DNA of 64,000 nucleotides from Vigna angularis (lineage: Eukaryota; Streptophyta; Magnoliopsida; Fabales; Fabaceae), in NCBI RefSeq assembly GCF_016808095.1, contig NC_068970.1:11700501-11764500 (forward strand), in the 5' to 3' direction. This document shows positions 1 through 12,796 of this stretch, piece after piece. The notes under the pieces were generated by a model. The model had not been told where the DNA came from. It ran no database searches and was given only the letters and a program-made list of their open reading frames with translations. The stretch's first letter is position 1. Every line of letters starts with the position of its first letter. The position numbers were made by a program, and so were the translations under genes.

Positions 1-1541
1 CAATAAAAATTAGCTTTATATATTTTAACAGAAATTTTAATCAAGATTACCGAAAAACCAAATTTATATTGATAAAAATTAACTTCGATCAACATAAAAA
101 AAACAAAATAGCATTAAAAAACAACCATAATTTAACACCAATAAAACAAATTACAAAATGATGAAGTATTAGTTTGTACATACAACTAGTTGAATGGAAT
201 GCATCTATCAATTCTAAATAGGATGACAACAAGCTCAAGAAATTTGAGTGATAAATTAGTATATCAATATTCTACATATTTTTGTTTTACACATTAAGAT
301 TTTGAAAATCGTTACTTTTGTCTCTATGTAGTTTGATTTTATTAAAAATTACTCGTAAAAATTAAGAAAATTACGAGAGAAAAATTATGAGTGGCTTGAG
401 AAATTGATTAAAAAAGTAATTGCATTAATAAAAAAGGACTTTATTGTTAATTGAAAAACAAATCTACAAAGAGATAGAAATTGGACTAAATAGCTTGGCT
501 AGTAAAAAGGCAGTTTAATAGTTTTTAAAAAACTGGTCCTCTAAACTTATAAATAGTTTTGTTTACGCTTTAAATCAAATAATTCAGTTAAAGTTCCCAT
601 TGAAAAATGTTACAACTGTTGCCACTGAAATGTCAAAATTAAATTTTGCTCGTTTTTCATGCAAGCTGAGAGTGTTCTATAAAATTATGTATAGCAACGA
701 TGGCTAAGCAAGGGGAGCAATCACGTAGTAATTTCTTCCATTAAGAAATTAGTCCTTCATTCTAATGATTTCTTGATCACCCCTAACCCAACGTTAGTTC
801 CAACATTAAAACGTAACGAACAAAACTTGACGTTGTCACTTAAACAACACATGCTTTAACTAGTTGGAATTGGAACACGATCACTTTATCTGCTCAACGA
901 AAATATAAGGTTCCCAATGTCATTCTTCGTTCTTGACCGGTTCACTCTCTAAGGAAAACATGATGCATTGGAGTTGGTTTTTAATGTAGAACTTTTTTAA
1001 CAGGAATGCACTTCGTAGACAGAATTCAAGTTCCAATAGTTTCCTAACATCAAAACAGTATTGTTAACATTCTACAATAACGTTCATATATTATACTGTT
1101 CTAAAACTTGAAACAAAAAATATATATTAAAAATCTAGATTATAACAATTCCTGATATTCAGACTTGGTTTCCATCATCTGCTGGGAAACCCACGTCCAC
1201 CTGATGGAAGCAACTTTAGCTTCCATCCCTTTCCTTTTGGTAAAAATGTATCCTGATTTTCAAGTGCATCCCAACAAATTTCCACCTATCAGTGTCCATA
1301 AAATATAAAAACACTTTATTCCTGTCATCACCAACTCTCCTCGAATGACTGTATTTCTTCAACAATCACACACAATGGTTTCTATAGGATAAGCCGCTTG
1401 ACACTTAGCCATAGAACAAGGCAATCCCTAATGTATTATTCCAAACCATCTATCTAGTGATTTCGATTCAACCACGCAGTTTGCTTTCACAATAAAAAAA
1501 ACATGGATATATAACGCTCATATACTATTAAAGAAAGACAA

Positions 1542-1593
<52 letters not shown>

Positions 1594-1993
1594 GCAGGCG
1601 TCGTATCATGACTTTCACAGTAACACCCTAGATTCGGTCATTGTGCCATACTATGTAATCCAACCATTTTTTGATGTTTTTCCTTAGGTAATTGAGGTAT
1701 TAACCCTTCACTACACAACTAAGCTGACCCCGGCATCAAGCATATTCCAAGATTTTCACGAAACAGGGTACGAGGTTTTCATCAATCATTTGAATAGCGA
1801 GGAGGAGAGATGAAGAGAAAATACGGCAACTCGTTCAAAATTAAAATATCCATCACAGTTTCACATTTGTAGTAAAAATCATAAGCAATTGTAAAATGAG
1901 AAATAAACGATGACAAAAACACTCAGAAGCTACAATGTTTCAATATTAAGGATTACACTAAAAAACCTAGAACGCAAGGGTCGTCCATCCAAC
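1..1993. other. gene-free left edge, AT-rich
   Basis: No gene could be supported here on either strand. The sequence is AT-rich with short ORFs only. The part next to 1994 should include the 3' UTR of the minus-strand RPL39 gene. A long (TA)n tract sits at 1545-1590. Confidence 0.6.
1545..1590. repeat. (TA)n microsatellite
   Basis: An uninterrupted run of about 23 TA units lies in intergenic DNA. It is likely to be length-polymorphic. Confidence 0.95.
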
Positions 1994-2337
1994 TTAAAAT
2001 CCGAGCTTGGTGCGGCGCCAGTGCCTGCGCTTTGCATTATACCTTAAAACACAAACAAAAATAAAAAGACAAGAATGGCAGGGTGTGAATACACGAAATC
2101 AAGAAACATAATCCTGAAAATCCTAGGAAGTTTTTGGAAACTGACCTGATAGTGTTGTCAGTCCTCATGCGGATCCAGTAAGGGATGGGCCTGTTCTGCC
2201 TCATCTTCTTGGCAAGCTTCTTCTTGATCCTGAACGTCTTGTGGGAAGGCTACACATCAAATCAATAGCTTCACGTCACAATCGAAAAACTTCAAACAAT
2301 TCACAAAACAAACGACCATGGATTCCACTCTTACCAT
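1994..2337 (-). CDS. RPL39: 60S ribosomal protein L39 (eL39)
   Basis: eL39 is a very small basic protein of the large cytosolic ribosomal subunit that lines the peptide exit tunnel. Three exons read on the minus strand: 2335-2337 (the ATG alone), 2146-2249 and 1994-2042, joined by GT-AG introns of 85 and 103 bp. The product is 51 residues, the usual eL39 length. It starts [13 protein letters not shown], continues through [15 protein letters not shown] and ends RRTKLGF, all hallmarks of the family. The start is fixed because the first intron directly follows the ATG. The promoter carries the telo-box and TGGGCY elements typical of plant ribosomal protein genes. Identification is essentially certain; the only open question is whether paralogous copies elsewhere are more highly expressed. 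Confidence 0.97.
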
Positions 2338-2396
2338 TTTCGCTGCGGACGATCCAACGCAAAAACAAGCCGCTGCACTTCTCTAGAAACTAAAGA

Positions 2397-2490
2397 AAAC
2401 CCTAGCCAGTTCCAGTCTTTTACAGAGTCACCACACGGTCCTGTGGATTGGGCCGGTTCTGTCCTTTTAGTACTTATGGGCTCTGGCCCA
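2397..2490 (-). promoter_or_regulatory. telo-box plus site II promoter elements of RPL39
   Basis: A telo-box (AAACCCTAG on the plus strand) lies at 2397-2405, about 60 bp upstream of the RPL39 ATG. TGGGCC/TGGGCT site II motifs lie at 2449-2454, 2477-2482 and, inverted, 2485-2490. In plants this pairing is known to drive coordinated expression of ribosomal protein genes in dividing cells, where site II is bound by TCP factors. The motifs are seen directly; function is inferred from the known pairing. Confidence 0.75.
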
Positions 2491-4089
2491 TCTGTCAAAC
2501 TCTTACGCCCATCAACCTCGTTAATTTAGTTTATTTTCTCCTGTGCATGCATGAATTTTTTTTTCTCTCCAAAATATTTTTTAATTGCTCTAAAAATACT
2601 TTTTCAAATTCTTCTAGATAGTAAAAGTTATTTAAATTTTATTATAAATTATTATCTATGATATCTTTATTAATTTTTATAATGATTCTTATATAAATTA
2701 TAGTGATTGACATTGTAACGACAAATAATACTCGTATTTTCATTTCTTTAAAATGAAAATAACCTTGTAAGTATTTTTTTATATATAGTAAAGTTCAACT
2801 ATTTGTGGGAATGGCATGTTGGTTCATTTTGTATTTGGCTTGAAAAATTGAATACCTTCTTAACATGTGGTTTGTAAACTTATTGGACAATTTGCATAAG
2901 AAAAATCTTAATAGAAAAACTAAATATAAACATTGAAATAATAGTCTTTGTTTAATGTTTTACATTTTTTTACACTCAATAAGTTTACAATTAATCCTAA
3001 AAATGAAATAAGTTATATAAACATAAAATTAACAACTTCATGAAATAAATGTATAATTAATTAGAAAAATATTATTCTCTGGTCTACTGAAAAAATATTG
3101 TAATTAATCATCATGTTGTCTTGACTTTAAAAACATTATTGTTATTTTTCTATTATAATAACATTGGATTCAATATTATATAAATTTGAACAGTAAGAAT
3201 TAATGAAATAAAAATAAAAATAGTACAATAAAAATATGATAACTTAAAAGTGTTTTATTATTCTAGAAAAATTATACTTCCAAATAAAAGTCTAAAGTAC
3301 ATATGAGTGTTTGCACATTTCCAAACAAAAGAAAAATTATTATACTTGTCATTTATGTGTGAATTAATATTAAACGTAACAAAATTAACTAAAAAATATA
3401 AGTATGAAGTATGAAGTGAAATACTAACAAAAGTAAAATAAAAATAATAATGAAAGAGGACAATTAACTTATTTTACGCACAATATAGTCGGTTCTTTGT
3501 TTTTATTCTCAATAAGTGAGAATTAATCTTACACAATATCAAATAAATATAAATATTTTTTTTTCTAAACGGTAACTTAGAACAGAAAGTTCATATGAAT
3601 CAGTTAAAAGGTTCCCCATAGAAAAATAAAATTTGGTGTGCAAATTGAATAAATTAATATATGGATGGAAACAAACTTTTTGTATCCAAAATTTAATAAT
3701 ACATAACTTCATATAGTTTTGTAAAGAACATGATTGACCGATGTATATACATAAAAGCAAGTTATCTTTAATTTTTTTTATGTTGAGTGCATTATTCTTT
3801 CTGTTAATAATTTTGGTAAGTTACATTATGTAAATAAGTTTCTTTCTAGTAACTTTGAAATGAAGTATATGAGTGAGATATCTTATATGGTAGGAATAAA
3901 AATATTTTGTGATAAATCACAAAGATTGTTAAGTTTATTTCAAAAAGGCCAAATTAATAAAGTGTTAAAGAGATTAATAATGAAAAAATGTTCTCCGGAG
4001 TAGTTTCAATTAAGAAATAAGACAAGTTTAATCAAATGCAATGTCCCAATAATAATTTGGAATGAAAGGTCATGGACCTCGTTCTTTAT
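2491..4089. other. gene-free AT-rich intergenic region
   Basis: Only short AT-rich ORFs occur here, with no recognisable domain, splice-consistent exon chain or RNA gene. I see nothing functional beyond the RPL39 promoter at its left edge. Confidence 0.6.
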
Positions 4090-4350
4090 CCATTAGTGGT
4101 TGGGAGTTTTATGTATACTCAAACTTGTACTAAGCCAAACATTAGTTTTACTGTTGGAATGTTAGGCCGATATAAAAGCAATCTCTTAACGACACTAGAA
4201 ATCTACAATGAAAGTTCTTAGGTATTTACAAGGAACCAAACACCACATGTTGACCTATAGACAGTTAAATCATCTTAAAATGATTGGCTACTTGAATTCA
4301 AACTATGTTGGATGTGTGAGTTCAAGAAAATCTACTTTGAGACCACTGTT
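4090..4350 (+). pseudogene. Ty1-copia polyprotein remnant (RT end / RNase H)
   Basis: Two plus-strand blocks match the junction of reverse transcriptase and RNase H in Ty1-copia polyproteins. The first, from 4090 to about 4182, contains TKPNISFTVGMLGRY, corresponding to the usual TRPDISFAVGMLGRY. The second, from 4211, contains VLRYLQGTK and later VGCVSSRKST, corresponding to AGCVDSRKST. They lie in different frames (shift of +1), and the first frame reaches a stop at 4219. Nothing upstream continues the polyprotein, so this is a truncated, frameshifted relic. An LTR-like sequence in the same orientation follows about 100 bp downstream. Confidence 0.8.
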
Positions 4351-4418
4351 CATGCACTATGGATAAGTCAATATTAACACGATGATGCTATATATCTACA
4401 CATATATAACTATAACTA

Positions 4419-4422
<4 letters not shown>

Positions 4423-4452
<30 letters not shown>
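4423..4452. repeat. (TA)n microsatellite
   Basis: About 15 TA units lie between the copia remnant and the LTR-like sequence. The tract occupies the place where a polypurine tract would be expected, so none can be identified. Confidence 0.9.
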
Positions 4453-4456
<4 letters not shown>

Positions 4457-4467
4457 TATGCTTGTAT

Positions 4468-4709
4468 TGTTAGAATTGATTAAAGTTATTTTGAGTTTGT
4501 TTTATTATATGATATATGGAAGGAATCTTACCGGTCATAACTTTTGCTGGCCATGATCCAATCACTCTGTATATTGTTCCACCTGTTATCGGACTTTAAG
4601 AAGTGAACTTTAAACCTAATTGAATTCCACAAAACAAACTTGTAAGGTGAGGTTTATATTCACTTATATACTCTAAATTGATTTTATCTCTAATCCGAAA
4701 CTTCCAACA
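4468..4709 (+). mobile_element. LTR-like sequence, probable 3' LTR of the copia remnant
   Basis: The segment begins TGTTAGAA and ends TTCCAACA, near-perfect inverted termini of the TG...CA type, and is 242 bp long. It lies about 100 bp after the RNase H remnant, where a 3' LTR belongs. No 5-bp target duplication is visible (TGTAT before, ATTCT after), as expected for a truncated old element. A solo LTR of a different element is the alternative. Confidence 0.55.
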
Positions 4710-5437
4710 ATTCTATTATAATATAAATATATTAAAAGTTATAAGATTATTTTAGACTTATTACATTCAAAAAAAATCCTTCGATATTTTATTAAAGTTT
4801 ATAAAATATTATAATATAAATATATCATAAAAAAAAAAACATTGATTAAAATAACTTTGCGGGTCCCCTTTTTTTCTTTCATAATTATATATAAAAATTT
4901 GTAAGAACTATTAAATTCAATATCTTCAGAAATTAAAATATGAAAATTGCTTACATGTTAATGTAATTATGTTATTTTCATTTCCATGTTCCTAACTCAT
5001 CTACCAACTCATTCACCTCCCTTTAATTTCTTCCAACTCTGGTATCAATTTTTTATAACCAAAACAACAAATTGAAATTAAATAAACAAAGTCCAAAATA
5101 AAAGACCATTTTCCCTGTAAGATACTTGCCATACAAATTAAATTCAAGATACAAAGCATTTTTTATGATAATCACTACAAAAGTTATGACAAAGTGATTT
5201 CAATTAACTCACAATCTAATAATTAAGTTCATACAATTAATTCCCAAAGGGAAAAAAAAGATTGATGGAAGGAGCACTAATTCCAAAGCTATAAAACCTT
5301 GTTAAACCTTGAATCTGTGCTGGTTTCTCTTCGTCATCATCCTCCGTGAATAGGGTTTACTTTCTTGAATTTCTTTCGAATCGATTCCATTGTGTCTCTC
5401 AAAGATTTGACAGTGTTTGGTTGCACAATCTGTGAAG

Positions 5438-7128
5438 ATGCCTCGTCCCAAAAGAAAAGCGGCCCCACCAATCACTTCTTCTGATGTTGATTCTTCTCTT
5501 CGTCCCGGTACTTCTATTTCTCGTTTCCGATTGGTTCTACCCCGCGAAAATCGAATCACAATATTCACTAAAAGAACAATGAATATTGAAAAATTTAATT
5601 ATTTAAATTTTTTTTTTGTTTTCTTGTGGGGCAATGAGTTTTTCTGTGGCGAAGTATCAAAGTTGGCAAATTTAATCGATCTATGTGCTGATCGAGGTCA
5701 AATATCTGTAATTGGACCATGTCTTGCTTTTGTAATGTTCTGGATACGATATTCGATTTAAACGCTTCAAAGTTCAATGCATGAATACACAAGATTTTGG
5801 TGTTGTGGTTTTATAGTTCGGACACGATTTGATCAGATTCAGTGCGGCATATTTGATTATTTGCCTTCATTTTTTACGGGTTAATTTGGAGGGAGAGGGT
5901 GGTGGTGGTGCTAGGTGTCTATCTTGTTTTTGCGATGCTTCCCATCAATTACTCATTTAGCCTGGGTTTTTCGGCTGTTTATGAATCATTTACATGTAAT
6001 GTTAATTGTGTAATACTGATGCAATTTGTTATTAGAATGCTCGTGCCCAATTATGATCTAAATTATTTTCAATGGGCAGTTTACCTTGTTTATTTTTAGT
6101 GTGCATCCGGTTACCTTCTGTTCTGCAAGCTCATAATTTGAACGGTGCTTGTCAGGCACATAACTTGAATGGCACCTGTATCTTACATGGTGGTATATAT
6201 AAATTGGAAAAACACATCTGTGCTTATAAGACAATGTCTGTTTCGTATTAAATAGTTAATGATGTCATAGTGTTTTAAAATCCAGAGTACATATCTTCTG
6301 GGAGGCAGCTTTTCTGCTATCTGTTGCAGCTTACTAGAACAGTATGATGCCACTTATGAAGACAGCCTGCATGTTTATAGCCAATACAATCTGAGAGCAA
6401 TTTTAGCTTAATACTTCTACAGTTCATGAGGGTTGATTGATCTATTTATGGGGGAAACATTTAAAATGCTACGAGGTAAAAGCACTACCATTGTGGTGAG
6501 ACTGAAGATGTTATTAAGAAGGCAACTGCATTCCCGTAGACAAAATAATTAGTGTCCTTTTGGTTAGATTTGTGGAAAAAAATTGTAACTATTTGCATTC
6601 CAAATGAATCATTTGGTTTTTGCTGAGCTATTTTTTCGAATAGTATCAGCATGAAAGAGGTCTCTGGAAGTACGATGAAATATTTCACTATGTGTATTGT
6701 CCTGAACCGTAAGCCTTAATTATGCATGACTGCTTCTAGTTTTTCAAATTAATGTCGAAATATTTCGTTTTATCTTCACCTTTTCCATCTAATGCTGACT
6801 CGAATTTGCTGAGTTCTTGATAGTACTTATTTCATTTCGTGTTATTATTTCAGAACCAAAGAAAGCAACCACAAAGCAATTAGATCGAATAGATAACATA
6901 TTCGAATCGTATGCAAATAAGTCACTGGGTTTGATTGAGTAAGTATGTGCATGTTGAAATTATTGTGGCATGCTTTAATTGTTGTTTGATCTTGTTTAGG
7001 ATTAGAATATTTCATGCTTTAGTTAAATTGATTTGCTTGGAACTTAGCTTATGTTTAAGTAGCATACGGTGGTTTATTTATTTTTTCAATGCATTTTTTA
7101 AGTAAGGAATTAGACAGGGCTTAGGTCT

Positions 7129-7200
<72 letters not shown>

Positions 7201-10200
7201 TTAGTTAACAAACACGTGTTCAGCAATATTATGCGTGTTGAGATTCAATGCTTCTCTTTTATGTTTTTAAGACTGTTTCCCTTCTTCGTTAAAGTTTATG
7301 TGACTCGTCTTGATGCATTCTCTATACTTTTTGTTTGGTTGGTCAGCCCAGACGGGATTGTGGCATTTTGTAAAGATGTGCATGTGGATCATACAGATGT
7401 TAGAATGCTGATACTTGCTTGGTAAGTAATGGACTGGATTAATCTTTCCTTTTCCTGTATATAACTGGTTTTTTGATATTGTGGCATATAAATATATGTT
7501 TTTATCTTGTCAGGAAAATGAAAGCTGAAAAACAAGGGTATTTTTCCAAGGTTGGTAGAGAGTATTGCTTTACAATCTTAGTTTAGTTACATACTGCTGA
7601 AATTAGTGAATGACATTTCAACACTCATTTATTGACCATGGTGCTCTTGATGTAACCCTTCATTTAATACTTATGTATTGATGTATTTTTACATTTCAAT
7701 GTTTTGATGTATATACTTGCATTTATCCTTTCTCTCTCTATATAGATATGTGTGTGTGTGTGAGCTCACAATGATGAAGAAAGGTTCAACCTCTCATTGA
7801 GAAAAAAAGGAACTTCTCACTTAAAGAAAACTCTGATTTGTTTATTTAATTTGTGTGTAGCTAATAATGGAATCGATACTAGTGAAATAGATAGGATGGC
7901 ACTGTAAATTTCAAGTATGCTCTGTTGCTGGTCTTTTCTTCGTCTATTCTCTGCCCTTTAATCCGGAGTAGGCTTTTTACTTCAATAACAGATAAAGGGA
8001 GTTAATGGTATGGTATGGCTCTTTAGCTAAACTTTTTTGTATTGTGAGCTCATGATATAAGAAATATTATTGACAACAGTGGTGTGGAAATTTTGTTGGG
8101 GGGCAAGCAGAGGGCGGGATTGCAGCAGGATTGATGGATTTTGGTGTATGTGGTGGCAAGTAGCCTCTTGATGTCCCATGAAATATATATTACCTGATGA
8201 AATTCTGTCTCTAAGGAAATTGTTCAATTTGTGAGGATGTATATATGTGAACTACACAAATGGTCTTGTAGGCCCATGTTTGATTGGAAGTTAGATCATT
8301 TTGTTTGTGGAGGTTTCTTTTGGTCTTTCTTTTACCTTATCTGTACTTTATCTTCTTTTTTTTGGTACAATGGAGGTTTGAACACCTTGGTTGAGGAACG
8401 AAGCTGAGCTTTATGTTTGAGGTTGATGTTTCTTGTGGTGCATTTTCATTGGTCTGGTGAAGGACTGGACCTCTGACAACATCATTACATTCAAATCTTC
8501 TAGACTTGGGCCCATCCAGTTGGGCTTATCAGCTCGTAGACAAGGACTTCTCTGGTCTATCTGTTATATTCATGTGGATTACTGAAATACTAAATTCTCC
8601 CCAGTAAATGGAATTTTCTTTTATACAAAAGTTGGCTGAATCATGGTCTGAGATATGATTCTTTTTGAGCGTCATTCTGAATATAGTTAATAACTTTTCG
8701 TTTGTTAAATGTTGAAAACCCTGTCACATTTGGGTATATTGCATCTGTGTCAGAGAGAGAGAGAGAGCAAAACACTGTGTGATGGCATCTAAGGTCATCA
8801 AACCAAAATCTTCGTATATTGGTGCTATGCATTCTTGTCATCATTAGTAAAGGTGGCTTGAATTTCTTCACCACAATGTTAGTTTTTGGACATGTTATCA
8901 TCATCAGTTTTTTCCTATCTTGATAGGATGAGTGGCGAAAAGGGCTCAAATGTTTAGGGGCCGACACACTCCCAAAGTTAAGAAAGGTCATTGGTGGACT
9001 GCAGAAAGAGGTATTTTATTTTTCTGTTTTAAGTTACTTAGTGAAGTTTTCTTGTGTTCTTATTAAGATTAACCACTAAGGTTGTCATTCAAAAAGAATT
9101 TTGGTGTAATTATTTCTTGTGTCTTGTTTAGGTGATGGTACAAGAGTGCTTTGAAGATTTTTATTCCTATGCATTTCACTACTGCCTGACGGGTAAAACC
9201 AGTATTACTGGGATTTCACTCTTATTTTAGACTACTTGTTCTACATCACTGCTTTCGAGTTCTTATATGTAACTAACGTAAATAATAATACTTTCAGAAG
9301 ATAAGCAAAGGAGTGTAGATATTGAGACCATCTGTGAGCTGTTGAATGTCGTTCTGAGATCTGATTTCCCTACTCAAGTTAATTTATTAACTGAGTATCT
9401 AAAGGTAGTGTAGGTTTTATATAATAATAATATGCTTGTCTGCCCTTTGCTTAAACTTTTTCAGTTGCATGTAATGACTCTTAATGACAACTTTCAGTAA
9501 TGTCCAGCAAATATGCTAGATTGTGAAGGATATTATACTTTTTTTTCTTGTACTTAATTATTGTTCCACATTAAAACTATAGCTATTTGATCATATAAAT
9601 TTGTTTTCTTGTACTTTCATGATCTAAAAGTAGTGTAAATTCTTGAAATATTTTCCCATGGAGTTAAAACGATGGTAATTTCCCTTGGTTATTCCTTGTA
9701 TATGATACACACTAAAGTTGTGTTGTTTAGGTGGAAGATGTTGAAAAGACTTTTAATGTCCATACACATTAAATTGTTTTCTGATAGTTGAAATGCTTAT
9801 TTGACAGGTTCAAAATGACTACAGGGCACTAAACATAGATCACTGGAGAAATTTTTATCGGTTTTTTAAGGAGGTAATGCTGTTTTTATTCTTTTTCTTA
9901 CTTTGCCTTTAGGATTTTATATCATACGCATTTTTCACTTCTGGTTGAGTTTACTATCTCTTTGTAAGGTTAATTTGATTATTTTATAAATATTACGAAG
10001 CCCTTAGTAAGTTGTAAAAAATAAAAATAGTCAGTTAACGCTCGAGAGGAAAATATCTCTTGGAATATTAGTTTACATTTTCTTTCTATTTGATATTTAC
10101 TTTTATGGTGATAGCTAGGATTTTATGGATCGGTTACTTTCTTCTATCAGTGAACATAACATACACCATTAGAAATCCAGTCGCAAAATTCACAAGTCTC

Positions 10201-11169
10201 TTGATTTTTGAATTGGGTTTACTTCATGCTACTCATCCTTTTCCCCTTTTAATTGTTAAACAAACACAAGTTCGTCTTGTTTATACTCATTACTGGTGTA
10301 AACGAGTCAGAGTTAAACCAAATTCGTAGTTGACTTGATTTAAACAATTCACAGTTAAAGCTTCTTAATTTAAACAGTTCACAGTTAAAGATTAGGGTTG
10401 ACTAGTTCAAAATATGTCGTTTGCTTACCTATTTTATACCTTGATTATCTTCTTATCCATTGATCAATTCAAAGATCTTATTTTAATTTGGAAAATGATT
10501 CTTTGACACACCTAAATATTTTACATTCATTTGACACTATCCTTATTTACTGTTTACTCTCTTTTTTTTTTTAAAAAAATATAAAACTTTACACCTTTAT
10601 GATCATTTTATCAAATGAATGTAAAAGTGTCTCATAGTACATTACTCTTTTGATTTTTAATTTGGTATATAATAGGCATTTCCACTTTCAGAATAAGGAA
10701 GAGAAAGAGTGCAAAAAAAATTTGAACATAGAAATCAGGTATTATAACTGGTCTTGCTAACCAGTGAACTAAGGAAGGCAGGGCATTGATTAAAAAACTT
10801 TTATAAATCAAATAGAAGGATAACAAACTTTTATTAGAAATGACATTGGTTCAAACGAGGTGTGCCAATTGCTTTAACGAGTTTAATTCAAATCATTCAA
10901 GAAAAACTCAACCCATCCGTTTGCATGTGGTCAACGGCTGTAGGGATAACGTCTAATTATCCATGTGTATGAATTGTACGCTAGTACATTTGATGGGTAA
11001 AATTTGGTGTACTTCATATTTAAAACTCGCAAGCAGAAAAATATGTCTGACGTTTTGTTGGTGGCAGGTAAGTCTCAGTGATCTTCTAAGTTATGATTCC
11101 AGTCAAGCATGGCCCGTGATCCTCGACAATTTTGTTGAATGGTTAAAAGAAAAACAAGAGAAAATATAG
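5438..11169 (+). CDS. DCN1-like protein (defective in cullin neddylation, PONY domain)
   Basis: DCN1-like proteins act with RBX1 as E3 co-factors that promote NEDD8 transfer from UBC12 to cullins, activating SCF-type ubiquitin ligases. Nine exons (5438-5507, 6854-6938, 7347-7421, 7516-7552, 8927-9010, 9132-9192, 9298-9404, 9808-9873, 11068-11169) join in frame to 228 residues with GT-AG introns. A basic N-terminus (PRPKRKA), a possible nuclear signal, precedes a PONY domain from about residue 30. Family motifs include AWKMKAEKQGYF, FYSYAFHYCLT and AWPVILDNFVEW. D184, A209 and D215 are my candidates for the DAD patch that binds cullin. There is no UBA domain, so it belongs to the short DCN1-like class, not the UBA-containing one. 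The ATG at 5438 is the first in frame; only a TTG precedes it. The introns are long: 1.35 kb for the first and 1.2 kb for the last. Confidence 0.93.
7132..7197. repeat. (TA)n microsatellite in DCN1-like intron 2
   Basis: About 33 TA units lie inside the second intron of the DCN1-like gene, about 150 bp before exon 3. Confidence 0.95.
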
Positions 11170-11663
11170 TTCTCACCTTTCTCAAGTTTATGTTCATTTT
11201 TAATCTGCCGACTCCGAACGAGAATACTGTTTTGAAGCGGATATACAATTGTATATGGCTGATCTGAGTAATCAGTTCGCAGTTTTTCTGCATGTAACAA
11301 CAACTTCATACATTGTCAACTGTCAAAGTTATATTCACTTTTCTTCATCTGGATATACTGTTTTAAGCAAATTTTGTTTCAGTTGCCAAAGTTCCTGAAT
11401 CTTTTATCCATTTAACGTTTATATGTGGCTCAACTGAGTAGGATAAAACCAATTTTGGAAAACAATCTGAAGATTTAAAAGGGTTAATTCAAAGCTTTCC
11501 ACAAGAGGAAATGATTCTTTTACATAGGAATTTAAATTTTAATGTTAACAGTGTAGTAAAACAATTTACAAAAGCTCATGAATCTTACAGTGGTTTGGAT
11601 TATGAAAAACCAAACGAGGAAGGATAATTCATTCTTGATTTTAAGATTCTTAACATTTGCTTT

Positions 11664-11965
11664 AGGTGGGATAAATATGTAATCTTTTCTAAATGAGAAA
11701 GGCTAATCTAGTATTGGTTTTAGGATGGTGAGCAATTGTTTTAAGAGTGGAAACCCAAGTTTTGAATTTTGAGTTTTTATAGCAAGAAGCCTTGATGAAA
11801 GAGTTTGTGACAATTGAAATATTATAACTGGACAATTTTACTATATAAAACGGGGTTATTGATTTCATTGTTTGTTTTAGGAGTCCAAAACAATTGCTCA
11901 CCATCCTAAAACCAAAACTAGATTAGCCTTTCTCATTTAGAAAAGATTACATATGTATCCCACCT
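11664..11965. repeat. long inverted repeat (79-bp arms), MITE-like hairpin
   Basis: The arm at 11664-11742 and the arm at 11887-11965 are reverse complements over 79 bp with two mismatches by eye, separated by a 144-bp spacer. An 18-bp sequence, TTTTAGGAGTCCAAAACA, flanks the right arm on both sides (from about 11876 and 11965). The structure resembles a foldback MITE with long terminal inverted repeats. I could not define a target-site duplication, so the family is unassigned. An RNA from it would fold into a near-perfect hairpin. Confidence 0.85.
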
Positions 11966-12713
11966 TTTAGGAGTCCAAAACACTAAGTTAAGTTATACAT
12001 TCGAAGATCAAGTAGGAAGGCAAACGTTTTATTTTTTGTAGCACTATTTTATATATAATATAGTAAAATTAACATATTTTTCAAAGTGGTTTATGCTGTC
12101 TTTTTGAGTAAAAGAAGAAATTAATATTATACAGCAAAATCAAAATGTTGAATAAAGATAATCGAAAGGTGCATTTAAGGAGTGAAGAGAGAGATTCAAA
12201 AGTTTCCTTGGCGCACCTAGACTCCATTATTCAAGTAAGACAAATCCTACCAACTAAGTTACACGAGCATACTCTTTTATAAGATGAAGTGACTCACAGA
12301 TTTTCAAAGTCTTTTAACGGCTGGATTTTGAAAATGTCTACATGAACTAATGGACATACTTCTCAAATTGTCAATTCACAGACAAGGCAAAACCATTTTC
12401 AGTCTTATGCTATCTGTACTTAAAACTTGAGATTTATAAGTTGTATTAGACTAATTAAGGATGAGATTTAACTTTTGTTTTTTAAAGGAATTATTATTGG
12501 TGTATTTTTTGGGAGAATTAAAACATGAAGAGACTATTACCTAAATAGTATTAAAGATAGATCACTTAAAAATCTGTGTATCACTCTAAGTTTTGTTTTG
12601 TTAAAAAAAAAAACTCTTTTGGACTGAAATAAGAAATCTTGATGTTCAAGACAATGCAAGAAAAAGAATAGAGTTCTAAAATTGTGAATGAGGTATGAAC
12701 TAAAGTTCTTAAA

Positions 12714-12715
<2 letters not shown>

Positions 12716-12792
<77 letters not shown>
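12716..12792. repeat. (TA)n microsatellite
   Basis: About 38 uninterrupted TA units in intergenic DNA, the longest such tract in the window. Confidence 0.95.

Positions 12793-12796
<4 letters not shown>

Noticed and set aside
3539..3760. 73-codon minus-strand ORF
   Set aside because: AT-rich, Ile/Phe/Leu-rich translation with no splice partners or homology that I can recognise.
5595..6099. ORFs of 60-66 codons in the first intron of the DCN1-like gene
   Set aside because: They lie inside a 1.35-kb intron and show no domain; the exon chain around them is complete.
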